Source: Bacteroidales bacterium
Lineage (GTDB): Bacteria; Bacteroidota; Bacteroidia; Bacteroidales; P3
Assembly (NCBI GenBank): GCA_017934545.1
Contig: JAGBJI010000002.1
Location: 186,001 to 250,000, forward strand
Length of the DNA: 64,000 nucleotides
Direction: 5' to 3'
In this document: in pieces, positions 16,689-25,661 of the stretch
Layout: each line of letters starts with the position of its first letter
Numbering within the stretch: position 1 is the stretch's first letter
Position numbers and translations under genes: made by a program
Notes under the pieces: generated by a model
Database searches by the model: none
Told to the model about the DNA's origin: nothing
The model's input: the letters and a program-made list of their open reading frames with translations, nothing else

Positions 16689-18140
16689 TCAGGCTTGGGT
16701 TTTATCCGCTTTTTTGCTGATAAGCATAAGTCCGGCAAAGGTTAAAAGTCCGTTAAGAACCAAGAGTTCAAAGTCAAACGAATAGTTGAACCATTGAACC
16801 GAGTTGTTGTTCAGAACGAAACATATTACGGGAGCGGCAATGCACACAAAAGGAACGTATTTGTCGGTTACCCTGCGTTTGGTTGCAAGTCCGAAGAAAA
16901 ACAATCCTAACAAAGGTCCGTAAGTTATTGACGCCACTTGGTACAAAATATCAATCAGGTGTTCGTTTTGGTTGTGATAATAGAATATTATTATAAGCGT
17001 GAACAGCAAAGCGAAAGAAAGATGTACGCAATGGCGTATCTTGGTTTTTTGTTTTTCGGCTTTGTCTTCTCTGTCGGCAAAATGCAAAAAGTCAAAACAA
17101 AACGCAGTGGTCAGCGATGTCAACGCACCGTCGGCACTTGGGAACAGAGCCGAGATAAGCCCGATTATAAACACTACGGACGCTGCCGCAGGCAGACAGT
17201 TGATGGCTATTTCGGGGAAAAGTGCATCTCCGCTGGCTTGGATTGCGTTTTGGGTTTTGTATATGTACAACGCACTGCCGAGCATTAAGAACAAAAAGTT
17301 GACAACGAACAATATCAAAGAAAAAGTTATCATATTCTTTTGGGCGCTTTTAAGATTTTTGCAGCTCAAATTCTTTTGCATCATCTCTTGGTCCAATCCT
17401 GTCATGGCAATACATATAAACGCTCCGCCAAGCAGTTGTTTCCACCAACAATTGCGGCTCATTGAGTCGGTTTCTATGAATGTGAAGTATTCGGATTGCG
17501 AAACGGTGTGAACCATTCCGCTGAAACTAAAGCCCAATTCGTGTGCTATCATCACAAAGCACATAACCAATGCCGCAAGCATGAAAGTTGTTTGCAGCGT
17601 ATCAGTCCATATTATAGTCTTTACGCCTCCGCGTAAGGTGAAGAGCAATATCAGTGCTAAAAACAGTGCAACCGTTACCTCAAAAGGCAGTCCCCATTGT
17701 TTGAAAACAAAGTTGTACAGCACTATTATCACAATAAACATCCTTAAACTTGCACCCAAACACCGTGAAAGCAGAAAAAAGAAACTTCCCGTGCGGTGCG
17801 AATGTTTTCCGTAGCGGGTTTGCAGGTATGTGTATATGCTTACCAAGTTCAGTTTGTAGTAAACGGGCATCAAAACGAAGGCTATGACCAGATAACCTAT
17901 AAAATAGCCCGCCACCATCAGCATATAGGTGAACATTCTGTCGTTTACCCATCCCGGAACCGACATAAAAGTCACTCCCGACAGTGATGCACCAATCATT
18001 CCGTACGCTACGACAAACCACGGCGACTTTTTGTTGCCTTGGAAAAACGATTTACTGTCGGCTTTGCGCGAAGTTATGTAAGTGATAAGGAACAGCAGCA
18101 GGGTATAAGCTGCAAAAGATATAAAGATAATGGTTTCCAT
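16689..18140 (-). CDS. Sodium:solute symporter (SSS family)
   Basis: 483 residues with about thirteen membrane segments. The early FVVAYGMIGASLSGVTFMSVPG is the conserved SSS helix 1-2 region. GGVKTIIWTDTLQTTFMLAAL and GLDQEMMQKNLSCKNLKSAQKN are further family landmarks, as is the late FPSADGALTSLTTAF. It couples uptake of an organic solute to the Na+ gradient at the inner membrane. The solute cannot be told. It lies 21 nt downstream of comB on the same strand, likely one operon. Confidence 0.9.
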   Translation of the reverse strand: METIIFISFAAYTLLLFLITYITSRKADSKSFFQGNKKSPWFVVAYGMIGASLSGVTFMSVPGWVNDRMFTYMLMVAGYFIGYLVIAFVLMPVYYKLNLVSIYTYLQTRYGKHSHRTGSFFFLLSRCLGASLRMFIVIIVLYNFVFKQWGLPFEVTVALFLALILLFTLRGGVKTIIWTDTLQTTFMLAALVMCFVMIAHELGFSFSGMVHTVSQSEYFTFIETDSMSRNCWWKQLLGGAFICIAMTGLDQEMMQKNLSCKNLKSAQKNMITFSLILFVVNFLFLMLGSALYIYKTQNAIQASGDALFPEIAINCLPAAASVVFIIGLISALFPSADGALTSLTTAFCFDFLHFADREDKAEKQKTKIRHCVHLSFALLFTLIIIFYYHNQNEHLIDILYQVASITYGPLLGLFFFGLATKRRVTDKYVPFVCIAAPVICFVLNNNSVQWFNYSFDFELLVLNGLLTFAGLMLISKKADKTQA

Positions 18141-18161
18141 GTTGTGAATATGTGAATTTGA

Positions 18162-18872
18162 TTATGCTTTTATGATTTTTCCGTTCCGTAAAACAGGAAC
18201 GCAACGGCATGTATTCAACGTAAAAGTGTATTGGAATACGTCGTCAAAATGTGCTTTACGCAATCGGTGAATGTGCGAAGCCTTTTCCAAGTATTGCAAT
18301 ATGTCTTCCTTGGCGGCATTCCACAAATCAACGGCGGCAAAGGTGGAATCGTCCTTGCTGGTGAACCCTTCATTGAAAAGCATTGTGCTTAAAGCACCTG
18401 CAAACAACGTGTCTTCAAGACAGAACGTGTTTTGCCAACCCGACAACAATATTTCAACGTCGCAGCCGGCCTTTACTAAAAAATCTTTCAACGCATTGAT
18501 GTTTGAAAACGCCCCTATGACCGTTTGTTTTGGCTTGTAGTCTTGGGCAAGTGCTATGGCACGGGTTCCGTTGGTGGTTGTATGGACAATGGTTTTGCCT
18601 TTTATTTCGTCGGTTCGGAACAATAGGGCGGAATTGCCGAAATCCGCAAAGTCCAAAGTTCGCTCTATTCTTTCGCCTGCAACTAAAAAACCTTTGCGTT
18701 TGTATTCCCTTGCCTCTTCTACTGAACTTACGGGTATGAGTTCAGCTCCGAATTCAACGGCGGTACACATCGTGGTAGTGGCACGCAGTATGTCAACAAC
18801 TACGCATATATACTGTTCGCTTCTTTTGCAATAAGGATAAAGTGCGGGCGAAAATACGGTGGTTATGTTCAT
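18162..18872 (-). CDS. comB: 2-phosphosulfolactate phosphatase family protein (ComB-like)
   Basis: 236 residues, the family length. Landmarks are VVVDILRATTTMCTAVEFGA near 27-46, LVAGERIERTLDFADFGNS near 75, TTTNGTRAI near 98 and the late EDTLFAGALSTML. The family hydrolyses (2R)-phosphosulfolactate in coenzyme M synthesis in archaea. In Bacteroidota, which do not make coenzyme M, the real substrate is uncertain, and a sulfolactate-related sulfolipid or osmolyte role is inference. It is probably co-transcribed with the symporter downstream. Confidence 0.85.
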   Translation of the reverse strand: MNITTVFSPALYPYCKRSEQYICVVVDILRATTTMCTAVEFGAELIPVSSVEEAREYKRKGFLVAGERIERTLDFADFGNSALLFRTDEIKGKTIVHTTTNGTRAIALAQDYKPKQTVIGAFSNINALKDFLVKAGCDVEILLSGWQNTFCLEDTLFAGALSTMLFNEGFTSKDDSTFAAVDLWNAAKEDILQYLEKASHIHRLRKAHFDDVFQYTFTLNTCRCVPVLRNGKIIKA

Positions 18873-18903
18873 AGTTTACGGGAAATAAAAACAGGGTTAA
18901 ACA

Positions 18904-19329
18904 TTATTCTTTGCAATAAACCAGCACGGGACGGTCGTTTTTGTACAGATACAAGTCCTCGTCAATGATTTTAAATGAGTCCACGTCGTTGAGATTGTTT
19001 AGATAAATGCGTTCGTTGGCAGTGTTGTCGTCCGGGCATGCCATGCGGGTGGAACCAATTGAGCGGAAAAGGATGTGATTGCGTTTTATGACCACCTGCG
19101 ATACATAAGTGTTGCAACCGCTTGAGCCGCTTGCGTATTCGTTTTCGCGTGTTATGACCAAGGTTATGCGTTGCTCGGGGTCGGAATAAGATATTTTTTT
19201 GTTGTTAAGCCTCGTCAGCACCCACACACGGTCATATATTTCTTCCTGTTGGGCGGAATAATCTGTTTGGGCGTTGAGTTGCCAAACCGAAAACATTGCC
19301 AGCAACAGTGTAAATGCGTATTTTTTCAT
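18904..19329 (-). CDS. Secreted META/HslJ-domain protein
   Basis: 141 residues. Residues 1-20 are a signal peptide (AFTLLLAMFSVWQLNAQ, cleavage after NAQ likely). The mature part carries the META-domain pattern W-V/L-T, then SGSSGCNTYVSQV and IGSTRMACPDD near 85-125, as in HslJ. It is probably periplasmic or on the outer membrane surface. HslJ of E. coli is linked to novobiocin tolerance; no function can be assigned here. The two Cys residues (CN, CP) could form a disulfide. Confidence 0.8.
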   Translation of the reverse strand: MKKYAFTLLLAMFSVWQLNAQTDYSAQQEEIYDRVWVLTRLNNKKISYSDPEQRITLVITRENEYASGSSGCNTYVSQVVIKRNHILFRSIGSTRMACPDDNTANERIYLNNLNDVDSFKIIDEDLYLYKNDRPVLVYCKE

Positions 19330-19360
19330 ACCTTAATATAATATACGGTGTTATCATCTG

Positions 19361-19368
19361 CAAAGGTA
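19361..19368 (-). promoter_or_regulatory. -7 promoter element for the META-domain gene
   Basis: The minus strand reads TACCTTTG, a TAnnTTTG match 31 nt before the ATG at 19329. Confidence 0.55.
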
Positions 19369-19498
19369 CAAAAAATATTCCGAAACACAGTTTTCCGGTG
19401 CATATGCGTTGAAATTCTTTTCTTGCTTTGCCGTGGCGGGTAATGCAATAAAAACAACCGAAACGGCGTTATATGCTGAAAAACACACAAAAAATAAT

Positions 19499-19756
19499 AT
19501 GAAACAGTTGACATACAAAACGCAGGGTACATGTTCGCAGTTTATAGACGTGGAATTGGACGGCGAAACCATAACGAACGTTAATTTTATCGGAGGTTGC
19601 CACGGTAATACGCAGGGTGTGGCTGCCCTTGTCAGAGGAATGGATGTTAATCAGGCAATAAAGCGTTTGAAAGGCATAGACTGCAAAGGCAAAGGCACAA
19701 GTTGTCCCGACCAGTTGGCTATTGCATTGCAGCAATGCCTTGATAAAAAAGAATAA
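19499..19756 (+). CDS. TSCPD domain protein, TIGR03905 family
   Basis: 85 residues from the ATG at 19499; the longer open frame to 19409 crosses a promoter-like region and is unlikely. The sequence has the family pattern TQGTCSQFIDVELDGETI, a GGCHGNTQG turn and the terminal GTSCPDQLAIAL, which is the TSCPD motif. Four cysteines (TCS, GCH, DCK, SCP) suggest a metal site. TSCPD domains also occur at the C-terminus of B12-dependent ribonucleotide reductases. The function of the free-standing form is unknown. Confidence 0.85.
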   Translation: MKQLTYKTQGTCSQFIDVELDGETITNVNFIGGCHGNTQGVAALVRGMDVNQAIKRLKGIDCKGKGTSCPDQLAIALQQCLDKKE

Positions 19757-19797
19757 CCGCAACATTTAATCATTTTTATTTTTTTGTTCCGTAACCG

Positions 19798-19835
19798 TTG
19801 ATTACACAAAACAATAATTTGTTTTGTGTAATCAA
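19798..19835. terminator. Long hairpin after the TSCPD gene
   Basis: TTGATTACACAAAAC pairs with GTTTTGTGTAATCAA (15 bp, 8-nt loop). It lies between convergent genes. There is no clean T-run on either side, so its use as a terminator is likely but not certain. Confidence 0.5.
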
Positions 19836-19839
19836 AACT

Positions 19840-20028
19840 GCCTTTTTGCGTAAAAATTTTGCCTTACGCCGTTTGATTTTTGCCCCTTGCGAAAGTAATT
19901 GCAAAAAAATCACATTTTTTGATGCGAAAAAATAGATTTTTTTACCCAAAAAACCTATTTTTTTTGAAACTCTTTTCTGAAAGGGCAGAAGCCGAACGCA
20001 GTTCGGCTTGAGTTTTTTGCTAAAGGGT
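19840..20028. repeat. Phased dyad array, family B copy 5
   Basis: GCC words at 19841, 19862 and 19883 mirror GGC words at 19985 and 20006 and a GGG at 20026, centred on 19934. Core words have TCACA (19912), TAGA (19934.5) and CCTAT (about 19956). It lies between the convergent TSCPD and ABC ATPase genes (304-bp gap, no other gene). Confidence 0.8.
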
Positions 20029-20060
20029 TGATGTTATTTGTTTTGCAATCAGTGAAAGGT

Positions 20061-21722
20061 TTACTTGTAAATGGAATCAATCAATGTCTTGGTGTATTGC
20101 GTTTGCGGATTGGTATAGATTTGTTCGGCAAGTCCTTGTTCGGCAATGCTGCCTTTTTGCATTACAATGATTCTGTCTGACATGTATTTCACTACCGACA
20201 AATCGTGCGATATGAATATATATGTAAAACCATAATCTTTTTTCAAATCGTTCAATAAGTTCAACACCTGTGCCTGCACGCTTACGTCCAATGCAGCCAC
20301 GCTTTCGTCACATATTATCAGTTTGGGTTGCAACGCCAAGGCTCTTGCTATGCCCACTCTCTGACGTTGTCCGCCCGAAAGTTCAAAAGGATAGCGTTTG
20401 GCGTAGTTTTCCTCCAGTCCGACTTGGTTCAACAGTTTCAAAACCTCTTTCTTTCTTTTCGAAGCCGTGTGCATGCGGTATACAATCATGGGTTCTTCTA
20501 TGCAATCGCCTATCGTCTTTCGCGGATTGAGGGAAGAGTAGGGGTCTTGGAAGATTATTTGAATGTCTTTACGCAACGCATGTTGTTCTTTTTTGCTTAA
20601 CAGACCGAGGTTTTTGCCTTCAAAGGTTATATTGCCCGAAGATATGTCAATCAAATGCGTCAACGCCCGTCCTATTGTAGTTTTTCCGCAACCGCTTTCG
20701 CCTACCAATCCCAAGGTTTCGCCTTTGTACACATTGAACGATACATTGCCTACGGCACGGAAGCTTTTTGTCACCCGCCCGGCTATGTTGCGTTTCAAGG
20801 CATAGTCAACTTCAAGGTTTTTAACCTCCATCAACGGCTCTTGAGCGTACAATTCACGGTTGTGTTTTTCGGTCTGTTCTTTTGTGATTATCTTTACGTC
20901 CGTGTCTTTATGGTTTATAAAATCGTCAATAGTCAAAAGCCTTTCGGGTTTTGTGTCCGTAGGCGGACGGGATGCTATAAGACTTTTGGTATAAATATGT
21001 TTGGGATTGTGAAAGATATTGTCCGCAGTGTCGGTTTCAACAATATCGCCGTGATAAATAACGGCTATTCTGTCCGAAATGCCGTGTACCACTCCCAAAT
21101 CGTGCGAAATGAACAGTACGGACATACCGTTTTGGCGTTGAATGTTGAGTATAAGTTCCAAAACCGACTTTTGAACCGTTACGTCCAATGCCGTAGTGGG
21201 TTCATCGGCTATAAGCAGGTCGGGATTGCAACTTAAAGCCATGGCAATCATCACTCTTTGCCTTTGTCCTCCTGAAAGTTCGAACGGATAAGCACTATAT
21301 GCCCGTTTAACATCGGGAAGTAATACCTGCGAAAACAGTTCCAATGTTTTTTCTTTGGCTTGACGGGCGGACAAATGCTCATGGGTGCGTATCATTTCGT
21401 CCACTTGCCCTCCGCATTTCTTTATAGGATTCAACGCCGTCATAGGTTCTTGGAAAATCATTGCCTTGTTTTTGCCGTTGAAAATAATTTCCCCGTCGGT
21501 TTGGCGGCTTATTTTTTTGTCCAAAAGATTCATCACGGCAAGCGAAGTTACGCTTTTGCCGCTTCCGCTCTCACCTACAAGTCCTAAAATTTCGCCTCTG
21601 TTTACGGATAAGGAGATATGATGCAAGACTTCCGTCCAATCTTTTTGATTTTTGAAAGAAATACTCAGATTATTTATTTCCAATATTTTGTCCGAGTCAG
21701 TATTCGTTTTTTCAGTATTCAT
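20061..21722 (-). CDS. Double ABC ATPase of a peptide/nickel-type importer (DppD-DppF fusion)
   Basis: 553 residues with two complete ABC ATPase domains. The first has Walker A GESGSGKS near 55, signature [12 protein letters not shown] and Walker [13 protein letters not shown]. The second has Walker A GESGCGKT near 345, [12 protein letters not shown] and [12 protein letters not shown]. The sequence [29 protein letters not shown] identifies the oligopeptide/dipeptide family. It would energise an OppB/OppC type importer at the inner membrane. No permease lies nearby; an OppC-type gene sits 41 kb away at the right edge. Its relation to that gene is unknown. Confidence 0.92.
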   Translation of the reverse strand: MNTEKTNTDSDKILEINNLSISFKNQKDWTEVLHHISLSVNRGEILGLVGESGSGKSVTSLAVMNLLDKKISRQTDGEIIFNGKNKAMIFQEPMTALNPIKKCGGQVDEMIRTHEHLSARQAKEKTLELFSQVLLPDVKRAYSAYPFELSGGQRQRVMIAMALSCNPDLLIADEPTTALDVTVQKSVLELILNIQRQNGMSVLFISHDLGVVHGISDRIAVIYHGDIVETDTADNIFHNPKHIYTKSLIASRPPTDTKPERLLTIDDFINHKDTDVKIITKEQTEKHNRELYAQEPLMEVKNLEVDYALKRNIAGRVTKSFRAVGNVSFNVYKGETLGLVGESGCGKTTIGRALTHLIDISSGNITFEGKNLGLLSKKEQHALRKDIQIIFQDPYSSLNPRKTIGDCIEEPMIVYRMHTASKRKKEVLKLLNQVGLEENYAKRYPFELSGGQRQRVGIARALALQPKLIICDESVAALDVSVQAQVLNLLNDLKKDYGFTYIFISHDLSVVKYMSDRIIVMQKGSIAEQGLAEQIYTNPQTQYTKTLIDSIYK

Positions 21723-21766
21723 AATTGCAAAATTAAAAACTTTTTTTGAAAAAAACGGAAAAATAT

Positions 21767-21797
21767 TTTGTCAGATTAATAATTTATTATAATTTTG
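21767..21797 (+). promoter_or_regulatory. Promoter of tRNA-Gln
   Basis: TAATTTTG at 21790-21797 with TTTG at 21767-21770, 19 bp apart, a near-ideal Bacteroidetes promoter. Confidence 0.75.
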
Positions 21798-21829
21798 CAA
21801 ACGCATTTTTAAGGGGTGCTGAAACAGAT

Positions 21830-21900
21830 TGTCCCATGGTGTAATGGTAACACAGCAGATTTTGGTTCTGTCGTTTCAAGTTCGAGTCTTGATGGGACAA
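21830..21900 (+). tRNA. tRNA-Gln(UUG)
   Basis: The acceptor arms TGTCCCA and TGGGACA pair fully with A as discriminator base. The anticodon arm GCAGA/TCTGT encloses the loop TTTTGGT, which gives anticodon TTG at 21862-21864. The T-arm contains GTTCGAGTC. CCA is not encoded. Confidence 0.95.
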
Positions 21901-21926
21901 CACATAAAAAGAGAAAATAATTCAGT

Positions 21927-21972
21927 AAAGCGGCGGTAAGATTTATTAAAATCTCACCGCCGCTTTGTTTTA
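21927..21972 (+). terminator. Rho-independent terminator of tRNA-Gln
   Basis: AAAGCGGCGGT and ACCGCCGCTTT form an 11-bp stem extended by AGATTT/AAATCT, followed by GTTTT. From here to 22286 (about 310 bp) I see no gene or structure. Confidence 0.85.
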
Positions 21973-22286
21973 ATAATGTTTCTTCGGCGTACGAAGTGCT
22001 TTTATTTCATTTAATTCTGTTCGCACGGTGCTTTTTCGGCTTTTGAATGTATGTTAAAACTGTCTTTAATGGGTTGAATTCAGAAATGCAACTGACAGAA
22101 ACAGATTTTAAATCCGTATTATAAGCATTTATCACCTAAATTTTTACTCCTTATTAATATATAAGTATAAATTATTCGGATTTTTTCAGAATGGAATATC
22201 TTTAAAATTGCTTTCGGATAATGCGATAAGGAATTTTTCTGAAATATTTTCTGCGTGAAATCGGCGTAAAACCGATGAAAACAAAA

Positions 22287-22314
22287 ATAAGACACTTGAA
22301 ACCAAGTGTCTTAT
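22287..22314 (-). terminator. Displaced terminator of tRNA-Asp, outside the element
   Basis: ATAAGACACTTG and CAAGTGTCTTAT form a 12-bp stem with a 4-nt loop; on the minus strand it is followed by TTTTT. It lies 10 bp outside attL. In the uninterrupted chromosome it would directly follow tRNA-Asp, which is now 6.7 kb away. Confidence 0.7.
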
Positions 22315-22323
22315 CTCTTTTAG

Positions 22324-22341
22324 AAGCGGTCTGGACGAGAC
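22324..22341. repeat. attL core, 18-bp direct repeat
   Basis: AAGCGGTCTGGACGAGAC is identical to the copy at 29025-29042 and to the 3' end of tRNA-Asp. The bases on each side differ (G/A left, C/T right), which sets the limit of the core. Confidence 0.92.
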
Positions 22342-22443
22342 CGAGACAACTATTTTTCTATACTTTTAAATTTGCTTTAAATATTCATATTATCAGTAAG
22401 TTACAAAATAATAAAAATTATTAAGAAGTAAAGAAAAGTACAA

Positions 22444-22467
22444 AAATAAGGTACAAAATAAGGTACG
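22444..22467. promoter_or_regulatory. Left integrase arm-type sites
   Basis: Two tandem AAATAAGGTAC-like 11-mers form a 24-bp block that recurs exactly at 28969-28992. The block ends 16 bp before the -7 element of the integrase promoter, so integrase binding could repress its own gene. Confidence 0.65.
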
Positions 22468-22483
22468 GTTTTGAAAAATGTTG

Positions 22484-22491
22484 TAACTTTG
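22484..22491 (+). promoter_or_regulatory. -7 promoter element of the integrase gene
   Basis: TAACTTTG lies 25 nt before the ATG at 22517, directly downstream of the arm-type repeats. Confidence 0.65.
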
Positions 22492-22516
22492 CAACTGAAA
22501 TTAAATTTTTGACAAA

Positions 22517-23749
22517 ATGACTACAAAATTTTATCTTAAAAAAGGACGTAAGAAAATATTTCTACGGGTCTGTATTGGAAAGGAGCAAAACGACTATACA
22601 ACAGGTTTAAGTGCCGATACTCAATATTGGGATAGCAAAAGGCAAAGAATTAAGCATACAGCCGTTTTATTGGATAAAGTCTATATAAACAATATTCTGA
22701 ACGATATAGACACACAATTAAAGACGTTTGAGTATCAATGTAGGTTAGAACATAAAGAAATAAACCAAGATGATATAAAACGACTATTAAGCAATGTTAT
22801 AAACGGCAAAGATGAAGATAAACCAAAGACATTAAGGCAATTTATATCTGAATATGTTGAGCAGGCAAAACACCGCCAAAGTATAACCACAGGCAAACCA
22901 CTAACAGAGGACACAATCAGAAAGTTTAAGAATTTTCAGAGTTTATTTGATGAGTATTGCAAGGCAAAACACAAAGAGTTTGATTTTGCCGATATAAATA
23001 TATCGTTTTATGATGATTTTAAAGAGTTTTTACAGAATACAAAACAATATGCAATAAACACTATCGGCAAATATATAAGAACGTTTAAAACAATACTCAA
23101 TGAAGCCACAACAAGCGGTACAAATACCAATTTAATTTATCAGAATGCAAGATTTAAGGTAACGAATGAAGATGTAAGCAAAATTTATTTGTCTGTTGAA
23201 GAATTGGAGAAAATAGAGGCGTTAAACCTCAACGATGAATTAAATAAAACAAGGCAGGCGTTTTTATTGGGTTGTTATACAGGGTTGAGGTATAGCGATT
23301 ATTCACGTTTGACAAATGACAATATTTCAGAAAACAAGTACATAAGGACTATACAACAAAAGACAGGCGGCGAGGTTGTAATACCGTTGTTTCCTTATGT
23401 AAGAAACTTAATAAACAATAACCGATTGGAAAATATCGCCGATGTACCCGATTGGAAAATAAACCGAGAAATAAAAACTATTTGCCAAAGGGCAGGTATA
23501 AATGACAAAGTTATAAAAGTTCAAACAAAGGGCGGTAAAAAACAGCAGACTACAACGGAGAAATGGGAAGAAGTAAGTACCCACACGGCAAGGAGAAGTT
23601 TTGCAACTAACCTATATTTACAGGGCGTTCCTACAACTACTATAATGAAAATAACGGGGCATAAAACAGAAACAGCGTTTTTAAAGTATATAAGAATAAC
23701 AAATAAAGAAAACGCCGATTTATTAGCAGAAACAATTAAAAAAGCGTAA
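22517..23749 (+). CDS. int: Tyrosine recombinase (integrase) of the element
   Basis: 410 residues. The N-terminal arm-binding domain (residues 1-90, FYLKKGRKKIFLRVCIG, WDSKRQRI) and a SAM-like core-binding domain (~105-200) precede the catalytic domain. Catalytic residues visible: Arg in CYTGLRYSD, the HTARRSFATN box (His and Arg), the TGHKT box, and the nucleophile Tyr in AFLKYIRIT. This is the Bacteroidetes conjugative-transposon/phage integrase type. It should recombine the 18-bp att cores. The gene lies at the end of the element distal to the intact tRNA. Confidence 0.95.
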   Translation: MTTKFYLKKGRKKIFLRVCIGKEQNDYTTGLSADTQYWDSKRQRIKHTAVLLDKVYINNILNDIDTQLKTFEYQCRLEHKEINQDDIKRLLSNVINGKDEDKPKTLRQFISEYVEQAKHRQSITTGKPLTEDTIRKFKNFQSLFDEYCKAKHKEFDFADINISFYDDFKEFLQNTKQYAINTIGKYIRTFKTILNEATTSGTNTNLIYQNARFKVTNEDVSKIYLSVEELEKIEALNLNDELNKTRQAFLLGCYTGLRYSDYSRLTNDNISENKYIRTIQQKTGGEVVIPLFPYVRNLINNNRLENIADVPDWKINREIKTICQRAGINDKVIKVQTKGGKKQQTTTEKWEEVSTHTARRSFATNLYLQGVPTTTIMKITGHKTETAFLKYIRITNKENADLLAETIKKA

Positions 23750-23760
23750 TAAAATAGAAT

Positions 23761-23804
23761 AAAATGTATAATTATTATGTTTTATTGAGAAAAAATGTAT
23801 AATT
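23761..23804. promoter_or_regulatory. Candidate HigA operator repeats at the higBA promoter
   Basis: AAAATGTATAATT occurs at 23761-23773 and again at 23792-23804, 31 bp apart (three helical turns). The second copy overlaps the -7 element. Antitoxins of this family bind such promoter sites; the assignment is inference. Confidence 0.4.
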
Positions 23805-23807
23805 TTG
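23800..23807 (+). promoter_or_regulatory. -7 promoter element of higBA
   Basis: TAATTTTG lies 19 nt before the higB ATG at 23827. Confidence 0.65.
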
Positions 23808-23826
23808 CAAACAGAAATAAAAGAGT

Positions 23827-24150
23827 ATGGAAATAGTTTTTAAAGATAAGGATTTACAGGAATTAATAACGACAGGAAAAAATAAGCACTATAAACGTAT
23901 TGCAAAGGACAGTGTATTAATGAATGGACTAACAAGGGTATATACCACGTTGTTATTTGCCGAGAATATAACAGAGGTACAAAATACAAGTTATTTGCAC
24001 TATGAGAAACTGAAACACGGATATAGCGGTATTAGTAGCGTTAGGATTGTACAGAACCGAGTAGAACGATTGCTATTTACCGAGAATGAAAATAAGATTG
24101 AAATAACATTGTTAAAAATAGATACAACACACTATGGAAACAAGAAATAA
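23827..24150 (+). CDS. higB: HigB-type (RelE superfamily) toxin
   Basis: 107 residues, the usual HigB length. The order is a short N-terminal strand, a helix (DLQELITTGKNKHYKRIAKD), the middle LHYEKLKHGYSGISSVRIVQNRVERLLF and a C-terminal strand (KIEITLLKIDTTHYGN), typical of HigB/RelE ribosome-dependent mRNases. Arg residues in SVRIVQNRVERL correspond to the active region. The 3' end overlaps higA by 17 nt. In the element the pair would favour stable inheritance. Toxin-first order is the standard for higBA. Confidence 0.85.
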   Translation: MEIVFKDKDLQELITTGKNKHYKRIAKDSVLMNGLTRVYTTLLFAENITEVQNTSYLHYEKLKHGYSGISSVRIVQNRVERLLFTENENKIEITLLKIDTTHYGNKK

Positions 24151-24535
24151 CATAATGCCATACAAGGCAGTTCATCCAGGCGAGATTTTAAAGGAGGAAT
24201 TGGAAGCAAGGGGTATCAAGCAAAAGGATTTTGCACAATCAATAGGAATGATACCAAGCAATTTAAACGCTATAATCAACGGCAAACGGAATATAACCGA
24301 GCGTATAGCGGAAAGGATAGCAGAGCAATTACAAGGGATTTCATCTGGCTTTTGGGTAAGAGTGCAAAAAGGTTATAATGAAACCGTCAAACAAGCGGTA
24401 AAGAGCGAGGAAAAACAGACGGTAAGCGTAAAACCTCAACAACAAGAAGAAAGTACCGATATTGCAATATTAAGGCACTTTTCAATAATAGAAAGCGAGA
24501 TATTGCAATTAAGACGGCTACTAATTACAAAATAA
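24134..24535 (+). CDS. higA: HigA-type XRE antitoxin
   Basis: 133 residues. VHPGEILKEELEARGIKQKDFAQSIG and the following SNLNAIINGKRNITERIAERIAEQL form the HTH of the HigA/VapI family; HPGEILKEEL is its signature. GISSGFWVRVQKGYNE is the conserved post-HTH helix. The tail (residues ~90-133) is polar with a short predicted helix. It should bind HigB and repress the operon promoter. A second ATG at 24155 (MPYKAVHPG) would also give a full domain; the first allows coupling to higB. Confidence 0.9.
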   Translation: METRNNIMPYKAVHPGEILKEELEARGIKQKDFAQSIGMIPSNLNAIINGKRNITERIAERIAEQLQGISSGFWVRVQKGYNETVKQAVKSEEKQTVSVKPQQQEESTDIAILRHFSIIESEILQLRRLLITK

Positions 24536-24570
24536 AAGATTGAATACTAATATAATAAACAAATAGAGAA

Positions 24571-25527
24571 ATGGCAGATTTTTATAGAATCCAATATTCA
24601 AAGCCTTTAAACTCAGACAATACCTATTTTGGCTACAAAGATATTGATGCCCGTAGAGAAAAAGGAACGCCAACAGATAAGAGTATTATTGACTTTTTAG
24701 CAAGTAATAGAGTTAATAAATATATTTGCAGTTCAACACTAAATTTTGAAAGTGGAGTTATTATGGCAAATATAGATTTTATGATTAATGAAATGCAGAA
24801 AACTCCAAAACCTACAAAAGACGCTTTAGTAAATATTGCCAGCAGGGGAATGAACGATAAAAAATATATGACAGTGTTAGTGTGTGGGCTATTTATAGTA
24901 AAGATACTTAAGGATTATCATTATTTAAAAGAGACTATTGTATTTGAACAAGTAAAGCGATATATGGACGGTTATACATATTTATCTTTAAAAAAGGATG
25001 AATATAGGGAAAGTTTATTATCCGATGTCTTTAATACACAAACACCAGAAGAAAAACACGAAAGCGAAGAGTTGCAAAAAGTAAAAGAAAGGGTGGAAAA
25101 AGTAGAAGATAATATAAAAATACACAATGAATATTTTGCAGGGGAAAAGACACTCAAGCAGACAGATAAAGAAACTAAAAACTTATATAAAGAAGACGAT
25201 AATAACGATAAAACAGAAGCACAAATTTTATTAACAAATAATGAATTTATGCAGGTTATGGTAACAGCAGAAAAAAATAATTATGTACAATCTGAGGGGT
25301 GGCGTTTTGAATGGAAAGATACCAAAAGGAATTTAGCCCATTTTGTTAGATGTGCAAATAAAAAATTTAATTTATATGCAAAAGGGACAGACGGGGGTAA
25401 CAATCCAAGAATAAATTGGCAACCGTTTGAGAAATTATTTAAACAAAAAAGACAGTCCCTAAAACAAGTATTCAAGGATATAAAAGAAGACGATACACCC
25501 GAGGAAATAACAAATTTATTTAACTAA
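24571..25527 (+). CDS. Hypothetical element protein, 318 residues
   Basis: I do not recognise the family with confidence. Residues 1-150 are a mixed alpha/beta region with no known motif. Residues ~165-215 are strongly charged with a predicted coiled coil (ELQKVKERVEKVEDNI). The C-terminal ~85 residues (YVQSEGWRFEWKDTKRNLAHFVRCANKKFNL, then WQPFEKLFKQKRQSLKQ) resemble a compact module often found in proteins of Bacteroides mobile elements. No membrane segment or signal peptide. It follows higA by 35 nt and ends at a terminator, so it may be part of the higBA transcript. Confidence 0.55.
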   Translation: MADFYRIQYSKPLNSDNTYFGYKDIDARREKGTPTDKSIIDFLASNRVNKYICSSTLNFESGVIMANIDFMINEMQKTPKPTKDALVNIASRGMNDKKYMTVLVCGLFIVKILKDYHYLKETIVFEQVKRYMDGYTYLSLKKDEYRESLLSDVFNTQTPEEKHESEELQKVKERVEKVEDNIKIHNEYFAGEKTLKQTDKETKNLYKEDDNNDKTEAQILLTNNEFMQVMVTAEKNNYVQSEGWRFEWKDTKRNLAHFVRCANKKFNLYAKGTDGGNNPRINWQPFEKLFKQKRQSLKQVFKDIKEDDTPEEITNLFN

Positions 25528-25550
25528 TAAACAATTATTTATTGTTTTAA

Positions 25551-25587
25551 AGAAATACACGTGGGGTTACACGTGTATTTCTTTTTT
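25551..25587 (+). terminator. Rho-independent terminator inside the element
   Basis: AGAAATACACGTG and CACGTGTATTTCT form a 13-bp stem with a 6-nt loop and a T6 tail. It separates the int-higBA-hypothetical block from the rep block. Confidence 0.9.
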
Positions 25588-25600
25588 GTGCCTGTATATC

Positions 25601-25608
25601 TAATTTTG
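25601..25608 (+). promoter_or_regulatory. -7 promoter element of the rep block
   Basis: TAATTTTG follows the terminator by 13 bp and lies 53 nt before the HTH gene. Confidence 0.6.
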
Positions 25609-25661
25609 CAACTGAAAACGATTAAGAAAAATTTTTATTAATTTTAAATACTTTTAAAACT

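Noticed and set aside
22342-22443. Small gene between attL and the integrase
   Set aside because: No ORF with a start codon and plausible composition; only A/T-rich sequence leading to arm sites.
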